Source: Chloroherpetonaceae bacterium
GTDB lineage: Bacteria > Bacteroidota > Chlorobiia > Chlorobiales > Thermochlorobacteraceae
Assembly: GCA_033763895.1 (NCBI GenBank)
Contig: JANRJQ010000010.1
Coordinates: 438,146-502,145, forward strand
Length of the DNA: 64,000 nt
Reading direction: 5' to 3'
Under the pieces are notes generated by a model. That model saw only the letters and a program-made list of their open reading frames with translations, was not told where the DNA came from and did no database searches. Every line of letters begins with the position of its first letter. The first letter of the stretch is position 1. Shown here in pieces: positions 9,001-19,000 of the stretch. The position numbers and the translations under genes are program-made.

Positions 9001-9872
9001 CAACGGTTGAACAAAAACAGTCTCTTGAAAAACTTATTAATGCTGTTGGTATAATAATATCTTCTATAAAAACAGATCCAGTTTCATTTGAAAATAAAAA
9101 CACTTCTTTAATTTCTGTCAATGACCTCTCACAAATAGAAAGTGCTGAAAATGTAATAAGAGCCGAAATCGCCAATCAGCCGAATGGATCGGATCTTTCC
9201 ATTTATGTTAACGATGTTCAAACTTCAGTTCAGAAATTAAAGCAACTCAATGTTGAAACATTTAGAGATACTGATAATTTGTTTCAAATGTATTCCCCAA
9301 TTGCAATGGATGCGCAAAAACATTCATACCAACAATATGGTGATTACTACAAGAAACTCATGAAAACTGAATATGAATCTGCACTTAAGCATTATAAAGA
9401 GGTTCATTCTCAACCAGTAGATAAAGATTCACGCGGCGAATTACTTAGTGCTTACAAAAAAAATATTGCTTCAGTGGTATTAGATAGAAGCATCGTACTA
9501 AATTCGATTTTATTTGAAAGGGAATTCTTTGGTACACAAACTTCTGAACTAGCAGGTACAACTGCTATTTATGCCCTTAGTAGTGTGACTTATAGCGAAA
9601 TTAAACGCCAACAAGAGCAAATGAAGAACTATACTTCAGTTCTTTCAACATTTCGTTCAGCAATCAAAAGAAAACTTAATCAAATGGAAGATTTTGGTGA
9701 GCAGAAACAAATAGAGGAATTACCTGATTTCATTCAAGCAGAATCTCTTTACGAACCCAAGCAAAAAGTATTCGAAGAGATTATTGGGGATTTCAGAAAA
9801 GCATTTTTTATTGGAACCGAGGATCTAAAGTTATCTAAAAAAACAACATCAAAAAAAGTTGAGGTTCCATAA
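6042..9872 (+). CDS. Large secreted TPR / coiled-coil protein, first gene of an ExbB-ExbD-linked envelope locus
   Basis: A 1276-residue protein with a typical signal peptide (KRVLFISFILFFVVCGEVAYTQ), so it is probably periplasmic or attached to the outer membrane. Coiled-coil stretches lie near residues 97-173, 505-597 and 763-867. Between them are TPR-like helical hairpins, for example ARFYTEARKNYELLINEYPES near 450 and YRDKQYQKALDYLDLIF near 625. TPR-like hairpins of this sort occur in YbgF- and BamD-like periplasmic scaffolds. No catalytic motif is seen. The only start codon is TTG at 6042, an in-frame stop lies 15 bases upstream, and there is no clear Shine-Dalgarno. exbB follows after 77 bases. 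Inference: a periplasmic scaffold of the proton-driven complex encoded next to it. I do not recognise a named family. Confidence 0.75.
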   Translation: MKRVLFISFILFFVVCGEVAYTQTIQEGQEVSGAVTTSAQNDRFYFYDLLSKQKFLSSLSASIQTISETVNKKGLEPKSSSSYLTVDDFILNRAKRKNEIDSLIELNNLTVNQLEKSKSEIEQILTLESLNSSTTAKSKNLKKRLEAIEKQVLSLKNQVAGLKSEQDSLFSATSNFVPFQERYRDRWRKRLNKAAETPKPLPDIEQEVKSFSETQSDFRAITNTAQNRGVSLESINSEVSTLESEIEANASLSQEILALLSRLKKGKESAELDIARLKFKRSPQLGRRESLLAEGEEPFQKLIRDYVNDFGAAQKISTADFGYENGPKGSYHNFQSKEDYDRFLEYAKFYNEANLLRSARRAILFKGSTDLMFDLLSIELASATKTYIEGDFLTSRLLFSDIYNEYSTVFVDRPDNADSTVSQSTGLRLDDVLFYLAESNFGARFYTEARKNYELLINEYPESEYASKSVYRILFTDYVLDEFEKFEQDLDAYLITPSFVENIKVSNQFLKQIRNSLTELEAQKFNLEYELSSLSTLKDELVESLAESPSNTTFTSQIQSDIDLAEVESKSVQEKITLLRVRIDSVRKYIGRQRSQLNSSIRATVPENYLNDYGRIFLLTSMAFYRDKQYQKALDYLDLIFEESSVRKEAEYVSGLIYLALNDNDQAKRYFFRTIERVGDFPETKGKSKTYQMSDIDDAVLLNSTYLQLANIHYSVGTKLTQKIDDLSTLSGASQLVADSLLQLQFVRMTQGSQFIEYQNQIRRILNRISVQDTLLKNLSEQMDKELQANAESEGFVSEYLQNLNEANGVIDEESSKVEELYSNLQENKDDGKDVSRSIRKIRELLERTREKLVNAKTGLYKKIASAEFLKAETYFGKVASRYQDKDLAELGRIWSTFRVGDYKSAQKDLENYLVRYQESNKVYQASFLAGYIKQSIRPNDPAVTLPDYSFVFNGSLVYKYIERLMAIKTQLLQSRSQMNSVYLNASTVEQKQSLEKLINAVGIIISSIKTDPVSFENKNTSLISVNDLSQIESAENVIRAEIANQPNGSDLSIYVNDVQTSVQKLKQLNVETFRDTDNLFQMYSPIAMDAQKHSYQQYGDYYKKLMKTEYESALKHYKEVHSQPVDKDSRGELLSAYKKNIASVVLDRSIVLNSILFEREFFGTQTSELAGTTAIYALSSVTYSEIKRQQEQMKNYTSVLSTFRSAIKRKLNQMEDFGEQKQIEELPDFIQAESLYEPKQKVFEEIIGDFRKAFFIGTEDLKLSKKTTSKKVEVP

Positions 9873-9949
9873 AGATAAGTTAATTTTTTATTAGTTTCAT
9901 TTCTATATCTTTTCAACGACTAACAGTCTATCAATCAATTGGAGGAAAA

Positions 9950-10729
9950 ATGGCAAAGAAGAATAAACTCTTTCTCTGGGCTTCAATCTTTGTATCATCA
10001 TTAATCGCACTTATCTTGTTTTACGGAGTATTTCCGTCTATGCCAAAAGGCAGCCCGATGGAATTACTTACGCACGGCGGTCCGCTTGTTGCCGTTCTTC
10101 TCGCTAACTTGTTCGTATTGTTTACCGTGTTGGTCGAAAGAATCATTGCTTACAATAAGTCTAAAGGAAAAGGTAAGTTAGATGAGCTCTTAAAAGAGTT
10201 GAAGAAAGACCTTGAAAGAGGTGCAATCAACGAAGCAATTCAAAAGTGTGAAGTACATAACAGTTCAATCTCTTCATCACTTCAAAGTGGTTTAGAGCGC
10301 TACCGATCATTAGATGAAGTAGAACCTCGATTCAATGCAAAAATTCAAGAAGTTCAAAAGGCAATTGACGAAGCAGCTAACTTTGAGTCGGCTCAATTCG
10401 AGACAAATCTTACACCGATTAAAACAATTGCCACAATTACAACACTAATCGGATTGCTTGGAACGACGGTAGGAATGATTAAGGCATTTGCTTCTCTTGC
10501 AGAAAGCGGTGGAACGCCCGATCCTTCGAAACTTTCTGGTTCAATCTCTGAAGCACTTTATAACACAGCCTTCGGTCTCGTTGGTGCTATTTTCGGTACA
10601 GTTGCATACAACTATTTCAAAGCGGAAATTGACAGCTTTACCTATTTTATTGATGAGGCTGCGTTTGAAGTTATACAAACGTTGACTATTTCTCGTAGAA
10701 ACCTTATCTCAGAAAGAGATAGAAGCTAA
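9950..10729 (+). CDS. MotA/TolQ/ExbB proton channel family protein
   Basis: A 259-residue inner-membrane protein. Transmembrane segments lie near residues 8-26, 42-66, 155-175 (TITTLIGLLGTTVGMIKAF, the conserved TolQ/ExbB block) and 195-220 (SEALYNTAFGLVGAIFGTVA). The cytoplasmic loop after the second segment is long and charged. Family members form pentameric channels around ExbD/TolR dimers and convert the proton motive force into movement of a periplasmic partner (TonB, TolA, or the Myxococcus AglR system). A strong GGAGG Shine-Dalgarno at 9941-9945 precedes the ATG, stronger than in most genes of this window. The two exbD-like genes follow directly, after a stem-loop. Confidence 0.93.
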   Translation: MAKKNKLFLWASIFVSSLIALILFYGVFPSMPKGSPMELLTHGGPLVAVLLANLFVLFTVLVERIIAYNKSKGKGKLDELLKELKKDLERGAINEAIQKCEVHNSSISSSLQSGLERYRSLDEVEPRFNAKIQEVQKAIDEAANFESAQFETNLTPIKTIATITTLIGLLGTTVGMIKAFASLAESGGTPDPSKLSGSISEALYNTAFGLVGAIFGTVAYNYFKAEIDSFTYFIDEAAFEVIQTLTISRRNLISERDRS

Positions 10730-10741
10730 TTGTGAAAATAA

Positions 10742-10773
10742 GGGCTTGTAATATATAAAAATGTTACAAGCCT
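10742..10773 (+). other. Intra-operon stem-loop between exbB-like and first exbD-like gene
   Basis: A 10-bp stem (GGGCTTGTAA / TTACAAGCCT, one G-T pair) with a 12-base AT-rich loop lies in the 72-base gap. No T-run follows, so it is more likely an mRNA stability or processing element than a terminator. Confidence 0.5.
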
Positions 10774-10801
10774 ACTTCCAAAATAGAAACTATAGGAATC
10801 A

Positions 10802-11314
10802 ATGAACTTCTTCGGCTTTTTTATGCACGGGGGAGATGATGCAATCGACTTAGCACCGCTTGTTGACATCGCATTTCTTCTCTTGACCTTTTTTATGATG
10901 ACCACGGTTTTTAATGCTAATGAAGAGCTAAAACCTGAACTTCCGGAATCTTCTGGTAAAGAAAAAGAACCGGGTTCAAATTACATCAGCGTTGTACTTG
11001 TCGATAGTACTAAAGGAGACCGTATCATTGTTAATATGGATGATTCTCAAGTACGTGTTGATGCTATGCAAGGGCGGCTTTCAAGAAATGAAGCACTAAA
11101 AACGACTGGGTTTGAAATCAAAAATCTTAAACAAGACCCTGAACTTAAAGATTTATATGAAGTTCTACTTAGAGCTAGACAGGCAAAATCAACTCAAGTT
11201 GTAGTCTTAAAAGCAGATAAGAACTGTAAATATGAATCAATAAATAAGGTTCTTTTAACTATGAAAAAAGTGAGATTTGACAAAGTCAAGTTAATCACCG
11301 TAATGGAAAAATAA
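10802..11314 (+). CDS. Biopolymer transporter ExbD/TolR family protein (first copy)
   Basis: A 170-residue protein with a short cytoplasmic N-terminus and one transmembrane helix. The helix carries the proton-coupling aspartate at D22 in LAPLVDIAFLLLTFFMMTT. A periplasmic domain of about 130 residues follows. It pairs with the ExbB-like channel just upstream. The next gene is a second, different ExbD homologue 12 bases away, so the stator probably contains an ExbD heterodimer, as with AglQ and AglS in Myxococcus or the paired ExbDs of Bacteroidota tonB loci. Confidence 0.92.
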   Translation: MNFFGFFMHGGDDAIDLAPLVDIAFLLLTFFMMTTVFNANEELKPELPESSGKEKEPGSNYISVVLVDSTKGDRIIVNMDDSQVRVDAMQGRLSRNEALKTTGFEIKNLKQDPELKDLYEVLLRARQAKSTQVVVLKADKNCKYESINKVLLTMKKVRFDKVKLITVMEK

Positions 11315-11326
11315 TATTTAGAAACA

Positions 11327-11923
11327 ATGGCTCATTCAATCGAAGAAAAAGGTAGAGAAGTAAAACATCATATGCGTGATGGCAAGACAAATGCCCAAGC
11401 GCGTAAGATAAAAAAGTACAACGAAAAAAGTGACGAATCATCGCATGTAGACTTGGCGCCAATGGTAGATATTGCTTTTTTATTGTTGACTTTTTTTATG
11501 ATGACGACTTCATTTTCAAAACCTAATGTATTCCAAATTGGATTACCAGAAGACAGTAAAGGCGGCGGTAAGGGTGTTGAGGTGAATCAACTATATGTTT
11601 TAACTATTCAGATTTCAAAAAGCGGTAATATTTACATGCACCGTGGAATTGAAGGTGAGCAAAATAAGCCTGTTTTAGTTCCCTTTGATCAAATAGAAAA
11701 ACAAGCACGCTCTTATCGTAAGAGTGTTTTGGATGATCCACTAAATTCCACAAAATCTGACATTGTAACAGTTGTAAAAATAGATCCTCAATCGATCTAC
11801 GGTGTTATGATAGCTTCCTTAGATGAAATTTACAATGCTGGAATTACGAAATGGGCGACTGTGGAGTTAAAACCTGAAGAAAGTGCAAAACTTGAAGAGT
11901 ACGATAAATCTGCAAATAAATAA
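11327..11923 (+). CDS. Biopolymer transporter ExbD/TolR family protein (second copy)
   Basis: A 198-residue ExbD/TolR homologue with a longer, basic, 40-residue cytoplasmic N-terminus. The transmembrane helix carries D48 in VDLAPMVDIAFLLLTFFMMTT. This helix is almost identical to that of the preceding gene, but the periplasmic domains differ clearly, so the copies are old duplicates with separate roles rather than a recent repeat. The gap to the next gene (TonB-like) is 24 bases and holds an AGGAGA Shine-Dalgarno. The protein is probably half of a heterodimeric stator element. Confidence 0.92.
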   Translation: MAHSIEEKGREVKHHMRDGKTNAQARKIKKYNEKSDESSHVDLAPMVDIAFLLLTFFMMTTSFSKPNVFQIGLPEDSKGGGKGVEVNQLYVLTIQISKSGNIYMHRGIEGEQNKPVLVPFDQIEKQARSYRKSVLDDPLNSTKSDIVTVVKIDPQSIYGVMIASLDEIYNAGITKWATVELKPEESAKLEEYDKSANK

Positions 11924-11947
11924 GAATTTCATTAAATAGGAGATAAA

Positions 11948-12946
11948 ATGAAGCGAACGGCTGAACTCAGCGGACAATCTACGATGAGGTGGTATGCAGA
12001 AAAACCTTTTGCATACAAAGTCAGAGAGACATATCAGAGAAGAATGATATTTGGCTTAGGAGCAACGATACTTCTTCTGTTAGTTTCAATTCTTTCTTAT
12101 TTTGTTTCTATCTATATCACTGATGCAGATTCACTTGCATTTAAGGAACGAAAAAGAGTAGAAATAAATGTTGAAGCGGTACCGCCACCGCCGCCGCAAG
12201 AAGTGCAAAAACAAGAAATCCAACAAGCAGATGCTGTAGCAGGCGAATCTGCGGCTGAAAACGCTACTGTAAGTGAAGAACAGTCGCAACAAATCGCTTC
12301 TGGAACAGAACAAGCAGTCTCCTCAGCATTAAGTGAAGCAATGGCTGGTTTATTTTCTGAGGGTGGTGGATTACCAACCCCATCGGCAACTGCAGTTGGA
12401 ACAGGAGAAGGCGCTCTTGCTTCAGTAGGCGGTGCATCACTAAGAACTCCGGGAGGAACAGGATTTGGTACTGGTGTTCAAGGTTTGGGTGGTTCCGGTG
12501 ACGTCGGTTTTGGAGGTTCAGGCGCAGGAGTAATTGGAGGTCCGGGGAAAACTGGCGGATTAGGTGGAGGTCTTGGTGGTGGTTTAGGCATTGGCGCCAA
12601 AAAGGGGGCTCTTGCCATTAGTGCAAACTTCAAAAAAATGACTGTTAGTACAGGTGGAAGAAGCCAAGCCGATATAGAAAAAGTAATTCAAAGTGAACGG
12701 TCGGCCGTAGATGATTGCTACAGAACAGCAAGAGCAAGTTCAACAGAAAGCATTCGAGGTGAAATGACCCTAAGCATTTTTATAAGACCTGACGGAGGAG
12801 TAGCAAATGTTGTTGTTGTGAAATCATCAATTAAAAGCCAACTTTTAGAAAGGTGCTTACAACAGAAAATTAGACGCTTTAGATTCACAGCAGCCGGATC
12901 AAATGTTCAGAAAGTTGATGTTCCGTACTCATTTACTGAAGATTAA
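11948..12946 (+). CDS. TonB/GltG-like energy-transducing protein with AgmX/PglI-type C-terminal domain
   Basis: A 332-residue protein laid out like TonB: a cytoplasmic N-terminus of ~34 residues, one transmembrane helix (about 35-57), a short Pro patch (VPPPPPQ near 78-84), a Gln/Ala/Glu-rich stretch, a Gly-rich linker (about 138-220), and a folded domain from ~235. That domain matches the AgmX/PglI carboxy-terminal type known from Myxococcus gliding proteins: DDCYRTA with C257, GEMTLSIFIRPDGGV, LERCLQQKI with C303, then RFRFTAAG and VPYSFTED. The two cysteines could form a disulfide. Standard Bacteroidota TonB C-termini lack this Cys pair. It is inferred to carry force from the ExbB-ExbD stator across the periplasm, with the adjacent giant protein as candidate partner. 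Confidence 0.85.
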   Translation: MKRTAELSGQSTMRWYAEKPFAYKVRETYQRRMIFGLGATILLLLVSILSYFVSIYITDADSLAFKERKRVEINVEAVPPPPPQEVQKQEIQQADAVAGESAAENATVSEEQSQQIASGTEQAVSSALSEAMAGLFSEGGGLPTPSATAVGTGEGALASVGGASLRTPGGTGFGTGVQGLGGSGDVGFGGSGAGVIGGPGKTGGLGGGLGGGLGIGAKKGALAISANFKKMTVSTGGRSQADIEKVIQSERSAVDDCYRTARASSTESIRGEMTLSIFIRPDGGVANVVVVKSSIKSQLLERCLQQKIRRFRFTAAGSNVQKVDVPYSFTED

Positions 12947-12971
12947 ACAATTTTTTAATAGAAATAAAACA

Positions 12972-13008
12972 TGCTAAACTTATCATTCCTCAAGTGATAA
13001 GTTTAGCA
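12972..13008 (+). other. Perfect 14-bp stem-loop before the giant gene
   Basis: TGCTAAACTTATCA pairs without mismatch to TGATAAGTTTAGCA across a nine-base loop. It sits in the 114-base gap between the TonB-like gene and the 2696-residue gene. No T-run follows directly, although a T-rich stretch starts about 20 bases later. It may be a weak terminator, an RNase processing site or a protein-binding operator, any of which could set the giant protein's level apart from the upstream genes. Confidence 0.6.
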
Positions 13009-13060
13009 ATTGTATTGTAACTACAACCCCTTTTTCTTCTTGTAAGAATCTTAATTTATT

Positions 13061-16000
13061 ATGAGGAAATATTCTAAAGTTTTTCTGCTTCTCGTTGGAA
13101 TAGTATCATTGAGCCATTACGAGCTTGTAGCAAAAAACAGCCCAGAAGACAGCGTTCAGGTGAACAATCAAGAACAAAAAAGGGCCTTGAATATGTCACG
13201 TCTTCTTCCAAAATCTCCCCTTAAGGTTGTTACTGGTGATGAAGAAACGGACAATATATTTAATAACTATTCAATTTCTCAAATTCAAATAATTGTTGAT
13301 GAATATGAGAAAAAATATGAAAAAGCTAAAGAGCAAAAGAGAATCCTAACAGAAACAAGTCTTGAACTAGGCGAGAAATTTATAAAAGTATTTCAAGATA
13401 GTAAGGTAATTGATGAAGTGGCGATGCGATATGCAGATTTACTTTATGACAAACTCAGTGAGGAATATTACGCAAAAAGAGCAATTTATGATCAAGAACT
13501 TGTTAGGTTTCTTCAATCCAACGAATTTAAAGAATACCAAAAAAAGGTAGAAGCTTTTTATCAAGATACATCAGGAACTGGAACTCCTCCACAAAAACCA
13601 AAAGGCCCAGAAGCACCAGACCCAAAATTAGATAGAATCATAAATATCTATGATAAAATTATCAATGACCTTCCTGAGAGCCCCTATGTTGCAGATGCTC
13701 TTTACGGAAAGGCATTCATATTAGGTGAAAGATATGCGGACTATTTGCCTCTATTAGAACAAAAATATAATGGAGATGACCGAAAAGCGATAAAAGAGGT
13801 TGAAGACAAAAAAAATGAGTCAATGACTCTTTTGCAACAACTTTCACGTCGTTATCCTGATAGCAGATATACAGTCGATGCCTATATGCTCATTGGAGAG
13901 TATTTGTTTGGGTCAAAGAAAAATCAACCTCGAAAAACACGTGAAGCTATTCCATATTATAAAAAAGCTTTAGAATTAATTAGCAAGAGAGGACAGCGTT
14001 CTGATTATTATTATCAAGCTGTATATAAGTTGGCTTGGTGTTATTACCGTTTAGGAGTTGAAGAACCAAATGAATACAGAGAAGCTGTGATTTATTTAAC
14101 TCAACTTATTGATGATATAGAGAAAGCTGAAGAAGTTTATTTAGGTAAGGTAATGCCTCCGTATGTCCGCCCTGATATGAAAAACGAGGCAATGGACATT
14201 ATGGTAACTTGTTTTCTTCAATTACAGAGAATTGATAATCAATCAACAAGTCGAACCATTGGGAGTGACTCTACCGGTGTTGAAAGACTTGATCGATATT
14301 TTGGTTCTTCAAAAGTTCCAAGAAGATATGCACCACTTATTTACGAAAAGCTTGCAGAACAATACACGGAATTAAAAGAGAATCCCTTAAAAATCAACTC
14401 GATTTACTTTGCCCTGTTAAAAAGATATCCAAAGTATGAGAGAGCCCCAAGAATAGCTCAAAGAGTAATCGATCAATATAAATTAATTACTGAAAACGGC
14501 GAACTTCAAGGAGAAGCAAAAGATAAAGGGCTAGAAATTCTCTATGAGCAAAGAAATAATCTATTTTATGTTTATGGAAGAAATAGTGAGTGGTTTCAGA
14601 ACATGAAACGCAGAATTGATGCTCAGAAAAAGGGAAGACTACTTTCTTTTGAAGATCAAAGCGTATTCACTTCTGGATTTGATATTTCTGTGCTTGCCTT
14701 TACGGACAGTATCAGTAAAGAAGCTCTGTTTCAAAATATTCTTTATTCAAGCAGCCGTGCTCAAGTACTTGAAGAAGGCCGTGAAGCTACAGAGTATTCT
14801 GAAGCAATTAGAAAAGATACAATCAAATCTAAAGTATTATACCAAAAAACCGTAGATGATATTGAGCAATATGCGAAATTATTTTCAAGATATGATTCAA
14901 TTTCATATTACACGCAATTTCAACGTGCAATCATTTTAGAAGACAAACTTGGCAAGATTGATGATGCTCTAAAAGCATACATGAGTATAGCTAGAAATTT
15001 TGCTTGGGATGAAATGCCTTATCCATTGAGGGAAGACAGTTTAATTTCATATAGAAAATATGCAATTGGCAGAGCATATGAAATAACGAATTCAATATGT
15101 GAAGCAAAGAAAATAGGATTTTCAGATCCTACAATTGACACTGCTACTCGGGCTTCAAATCTACCACCATTAGAAATATTGCCCGAAGAACAAAAATTTA
15201 TAGATGTTGTTGATAACTATATCAGGTTGTATCCTCACGATACAGTTTCTGCATTTGCAATTTTCAAGTTAGCAAATTTTTATAGAGCAAAAGGATATAA
15301 CGATAAGTACAAAGAAGTGAATTCACGATTGGTTTTATATTATCCGATACAACCAATTTATCCAAGTACAATCGTTCCTTTAATGTACGCCGCTTACGAA
15401 TCGGGAGACTTCAGTAGAAGCGAACAATTAGCTAAAGCTCTTTATTATGGTCCAAAGTCAGGAACAAAACAAGATTCTCTAATAAGAAGAGAGGGTTATC
15501 GTTATGTAGGCTCTTCTATCAATGAAAGAGCTAAATTATATGAATCTAAAAAAAATTATTTCGCGGCAGCAAAAGAATACGAAAGAGCAGCTTTAAGTGT
15601 ACCCGATTGGGAGTATGTTGACGAAGCCCTAATGAAAGCAGCTGAAACATATGATTCTGCTAAGGCAACAAATGATGCAGTAAGACTCTACAATTATTTG
15701 ATTAAGAATGCAAAATTCAAGAAGAACGTTGTTAGAGGTTACTCTGGAATTGTCAATTCATACAAATTAGCAAGTCAATATGATAGTGTGACATCTTCGC
15801 TTGAAAGAATAAGTGATGTTTACTCTTTACCAGAAGCTGACACAATTGGATTATATCAAGTTTATAAAGTTAAAAAAGATGGAGAATCATTTGCAGAAAA
15901 TGCTTTATTCCAGTCATTAAAAACAAGTGAATTAGTAAGTGAAAAAACTAATAATTGGAATAACTCTATAAGATTATCAGATAAATTTTTAGCAAGGTAT

Positions 16001-19000
16001 CCCAATTCTCCAAACGCATCTAAAATTGCCTTTAATAAAATTGAGCAATTTAGAAAATCTGGAAATATGAAGGGTGTAGAGGAAGCATATGGACAATTTG
16101 CTGATAATTATCCCGATGACCCACTAGGGGTTTATGCATATTTCAGAAGAGGTGAAATGCGCGAAAAGGAATTGGATACAACTGGAGCAAAAACAGAATT
16201 TGGAAAAGTTATTGCACGACAAGCTGAACTTAAGCAAAAGAAAAAGGATAACGGTTCTACTCAGATTTATTCAGCTGAGAGTATTTATAAGCTCAAAAAT
16301 TATCAACTTTCTTCATTTTTACAAGCCCCTATCAAGATGATTATTCTTGACAAAGCGTTTGAAGAAATTAAAATTAGTGATGAGCCTAGCCAATCTTCAA
16401 AGACTGTTGCTTCAACAAAGAAAACACGCCAACAAATTAAGCAAGATTCAATTGCAAAATTAAAGAGAGATACAATTAGGGCTATTCGCTATGACTCACA
16501 AGCAAAGGACTCAAAAAAGAAATTCTTAGACTCTTTAATATTTGCTTTAGCAGGTTCAAATACTTACCGTTCAATTGATGCTTTTTATTCAGATGCTTAC
16601 TTAAACGAAGAAGTAGCCTTGCAATATGAAAAACTACCTGATACATTAAAAAAAGCTAAAAATAGAGAGGGAAAACAAATTCCTGCCGGTGTAGCAAAAG
16701 CTGGGGTTGAAGCTTTGGCAAATGATGATGCAGCAAATTTTTTTGGTAATGCGGGTGTGTCCTACATCACCACAATAAAAAAGATGTTAGCATTTAGAGA
16801 TGACTTTTTGAAAAATCCTACCCCTGATTCTGCAAAGGAATTTTCAAAAGAATTATATTCTATTCTAAATCAAAAAGCCACCGGAATTGATTTGACAAAT
16901 ACAGACTCGATTAACTCAAAGCTACTCACACTAAAGCCTTTAGTTGACCGGTGGATTTCAGAAGAAGGTAAAAGTCCGCCTGATAGTGTTTTTCTCGCAA
17001 GTATCGAAGGAAGCCTTGTAAAGGCTAGAAGAAAAGTCAGCGAAATGTATTTCAAAGCTGCAAAACTCAAAGAAAAAAATGCTTACTTATTTTTGGATAT
17101 ACCTGTTCCAATTGATATAAAAAATAAAGTATTACGAAGGACTGTTGGAAAAGGTAGAACAAAAAGCACTATTGATTTATTTATTGGGGATGTTTTAGAA
17201 TTAACTGTACTCTCAAGATTTGCGAAGGAATATGTACAGCCTTACGCTGAATCGGCAATTAACACCTACAAACTAGGCGTTTCAAGGACTAAAGAAAAAG
17301 GTCTCGGGTTAGATCAAAATAGTGAATACATCAAAGATTCGGAAAAAGCTATAATAAGATTGGCTTCATTGAGTGTAGAAAGAGTTGACTCAATTGCGCG
17401 ATTAGCGTTAGGCTTGTTTGATAACTTAGATAGAGAGTATAGAAATAGATTAGATAGTATTAAAAACCAAACAGCAGGAGATACTCGCTTTTTATCATTA
17501 AGATCTGCTAAAATGCAACAGGTCATTACAGTGTTTAATGCTTTGGTTAATGACGCACTAGGTCAATATTCTAAAGCTTTTCAATTACTAAGAGAGTCAA
17601 ACTCTGCTGATACTTTAAGAATCGCAAATAAAGCATCTAAATTTGTTTACGAACTTGGAGAACTTAGTTTGCACCGTTCGGATTCATTAATTCAAAGGGT
17701 AAAAAGATATAATGAAATTGCAAATTACTTTGATCCTCAAACAGGTGAAAATAAATATTGGTATGGAGAGGCCGCTTTACAATACCAACCTGTAGCAAAT
17801 TTGTATAAATCTGTAGCACAGCTTATTCTTCAGAACTCAGTAATATTAATTGACGAATATCAAATTCAAAATGAATATACCCAAAAGTCTTTAGAACTTT
17901 TAGTAGAAAGTGATCGAGTTAAGTATTTGAGACTCTTAGGTACTGAATCAATTCAAGAATTACTGGATGTTTCACCTACCGGTTGGACTTATTCAACTTC
18001 AATTCCTGAAGAAGATACTTATGAATGGTTTAAAAACACCTATCCCAAATCAAATAATTGGCAACCAGCAACAGTCAACGAAGAAGTAAAAAAACTTCAA
18101 ATAATAGAGACAAAAAAATCTGGAAATGATACTTTAACATCATATAAAGATATAGATGTTGCTGCAATTTGGTTTACCGCAAGAAAAGTATCATATGCTC
18201 CACCTAGGTTTGCAGTAAAAGGTGATGTTTTCAATATAAGAATGAAGTTTAATAATGCAGGTGATTCTATTTTATCAGGAAGGTCAACTCTTGATAGCGT
18301 TGCGTCAGTTATTGCAAATAAACCTGATTATTTGGTAGAGTATAAAGCTGGTAATTTTGAGATACCAACAACACAGCAAAAAAATTACGACAAAATTCTA
18401 AAACAAAGAGAAACATTAATAACGAAAATTTTTCTAAACGCAGGTGTTAAAACAAATCAATTCAAATTAGTCCCTACGGGTAGTGAAAGATTTACATCGT
18501 TAAGATTAATTAAAGCTGAACCTGTTTCGTATGAAAATTTTGTAAATGAGGGAGACATAAAAGTAACTTTCATTGAATTTGCAAATACAGAAATTAATGT
18601 TGCAGAGGGAATGCAAGAGATTGATAGTCTTGCGGCCAAATTAGTTCGCTCACCGGAGTATATCATTGAATTAACAGTAAGTAACAAGTTACCAAAATTA
18701 GACAAGAAGACAGGAAAAACATTAAGGACGCAAACTGTTAAAGAAAGAGAATCTGAATTAAAGCAACAGTTAGTACTTAAGGGTGCGAACCCAAATCAAA
18801 TTCTTGTTTCAGGAAATGCAGGTTCCGAGGAGACTAAAGTGAAGCTAATTAGGTTCAGAATTCCACCGCCTGTTTCCTACGAGGATGTTACCGCGATTGG
18901 CGATGAAAGAGTGCTTGATAAAGTTAAGTTTTCATACAACGAAAAGGCGTTTAAGTCGTCAATAACCGGCGGTCAAGTTTTACTTGATAGTTTAGTTGCA

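Noticed and set aside
12181-12200. Pro-rich run in the TonB-like protein as proof of canonical TonB
   Set aside because: The Pro patch is short and the rest of the linker is Gly-rich; the C-terminal domain fits AgmX/PglI better.
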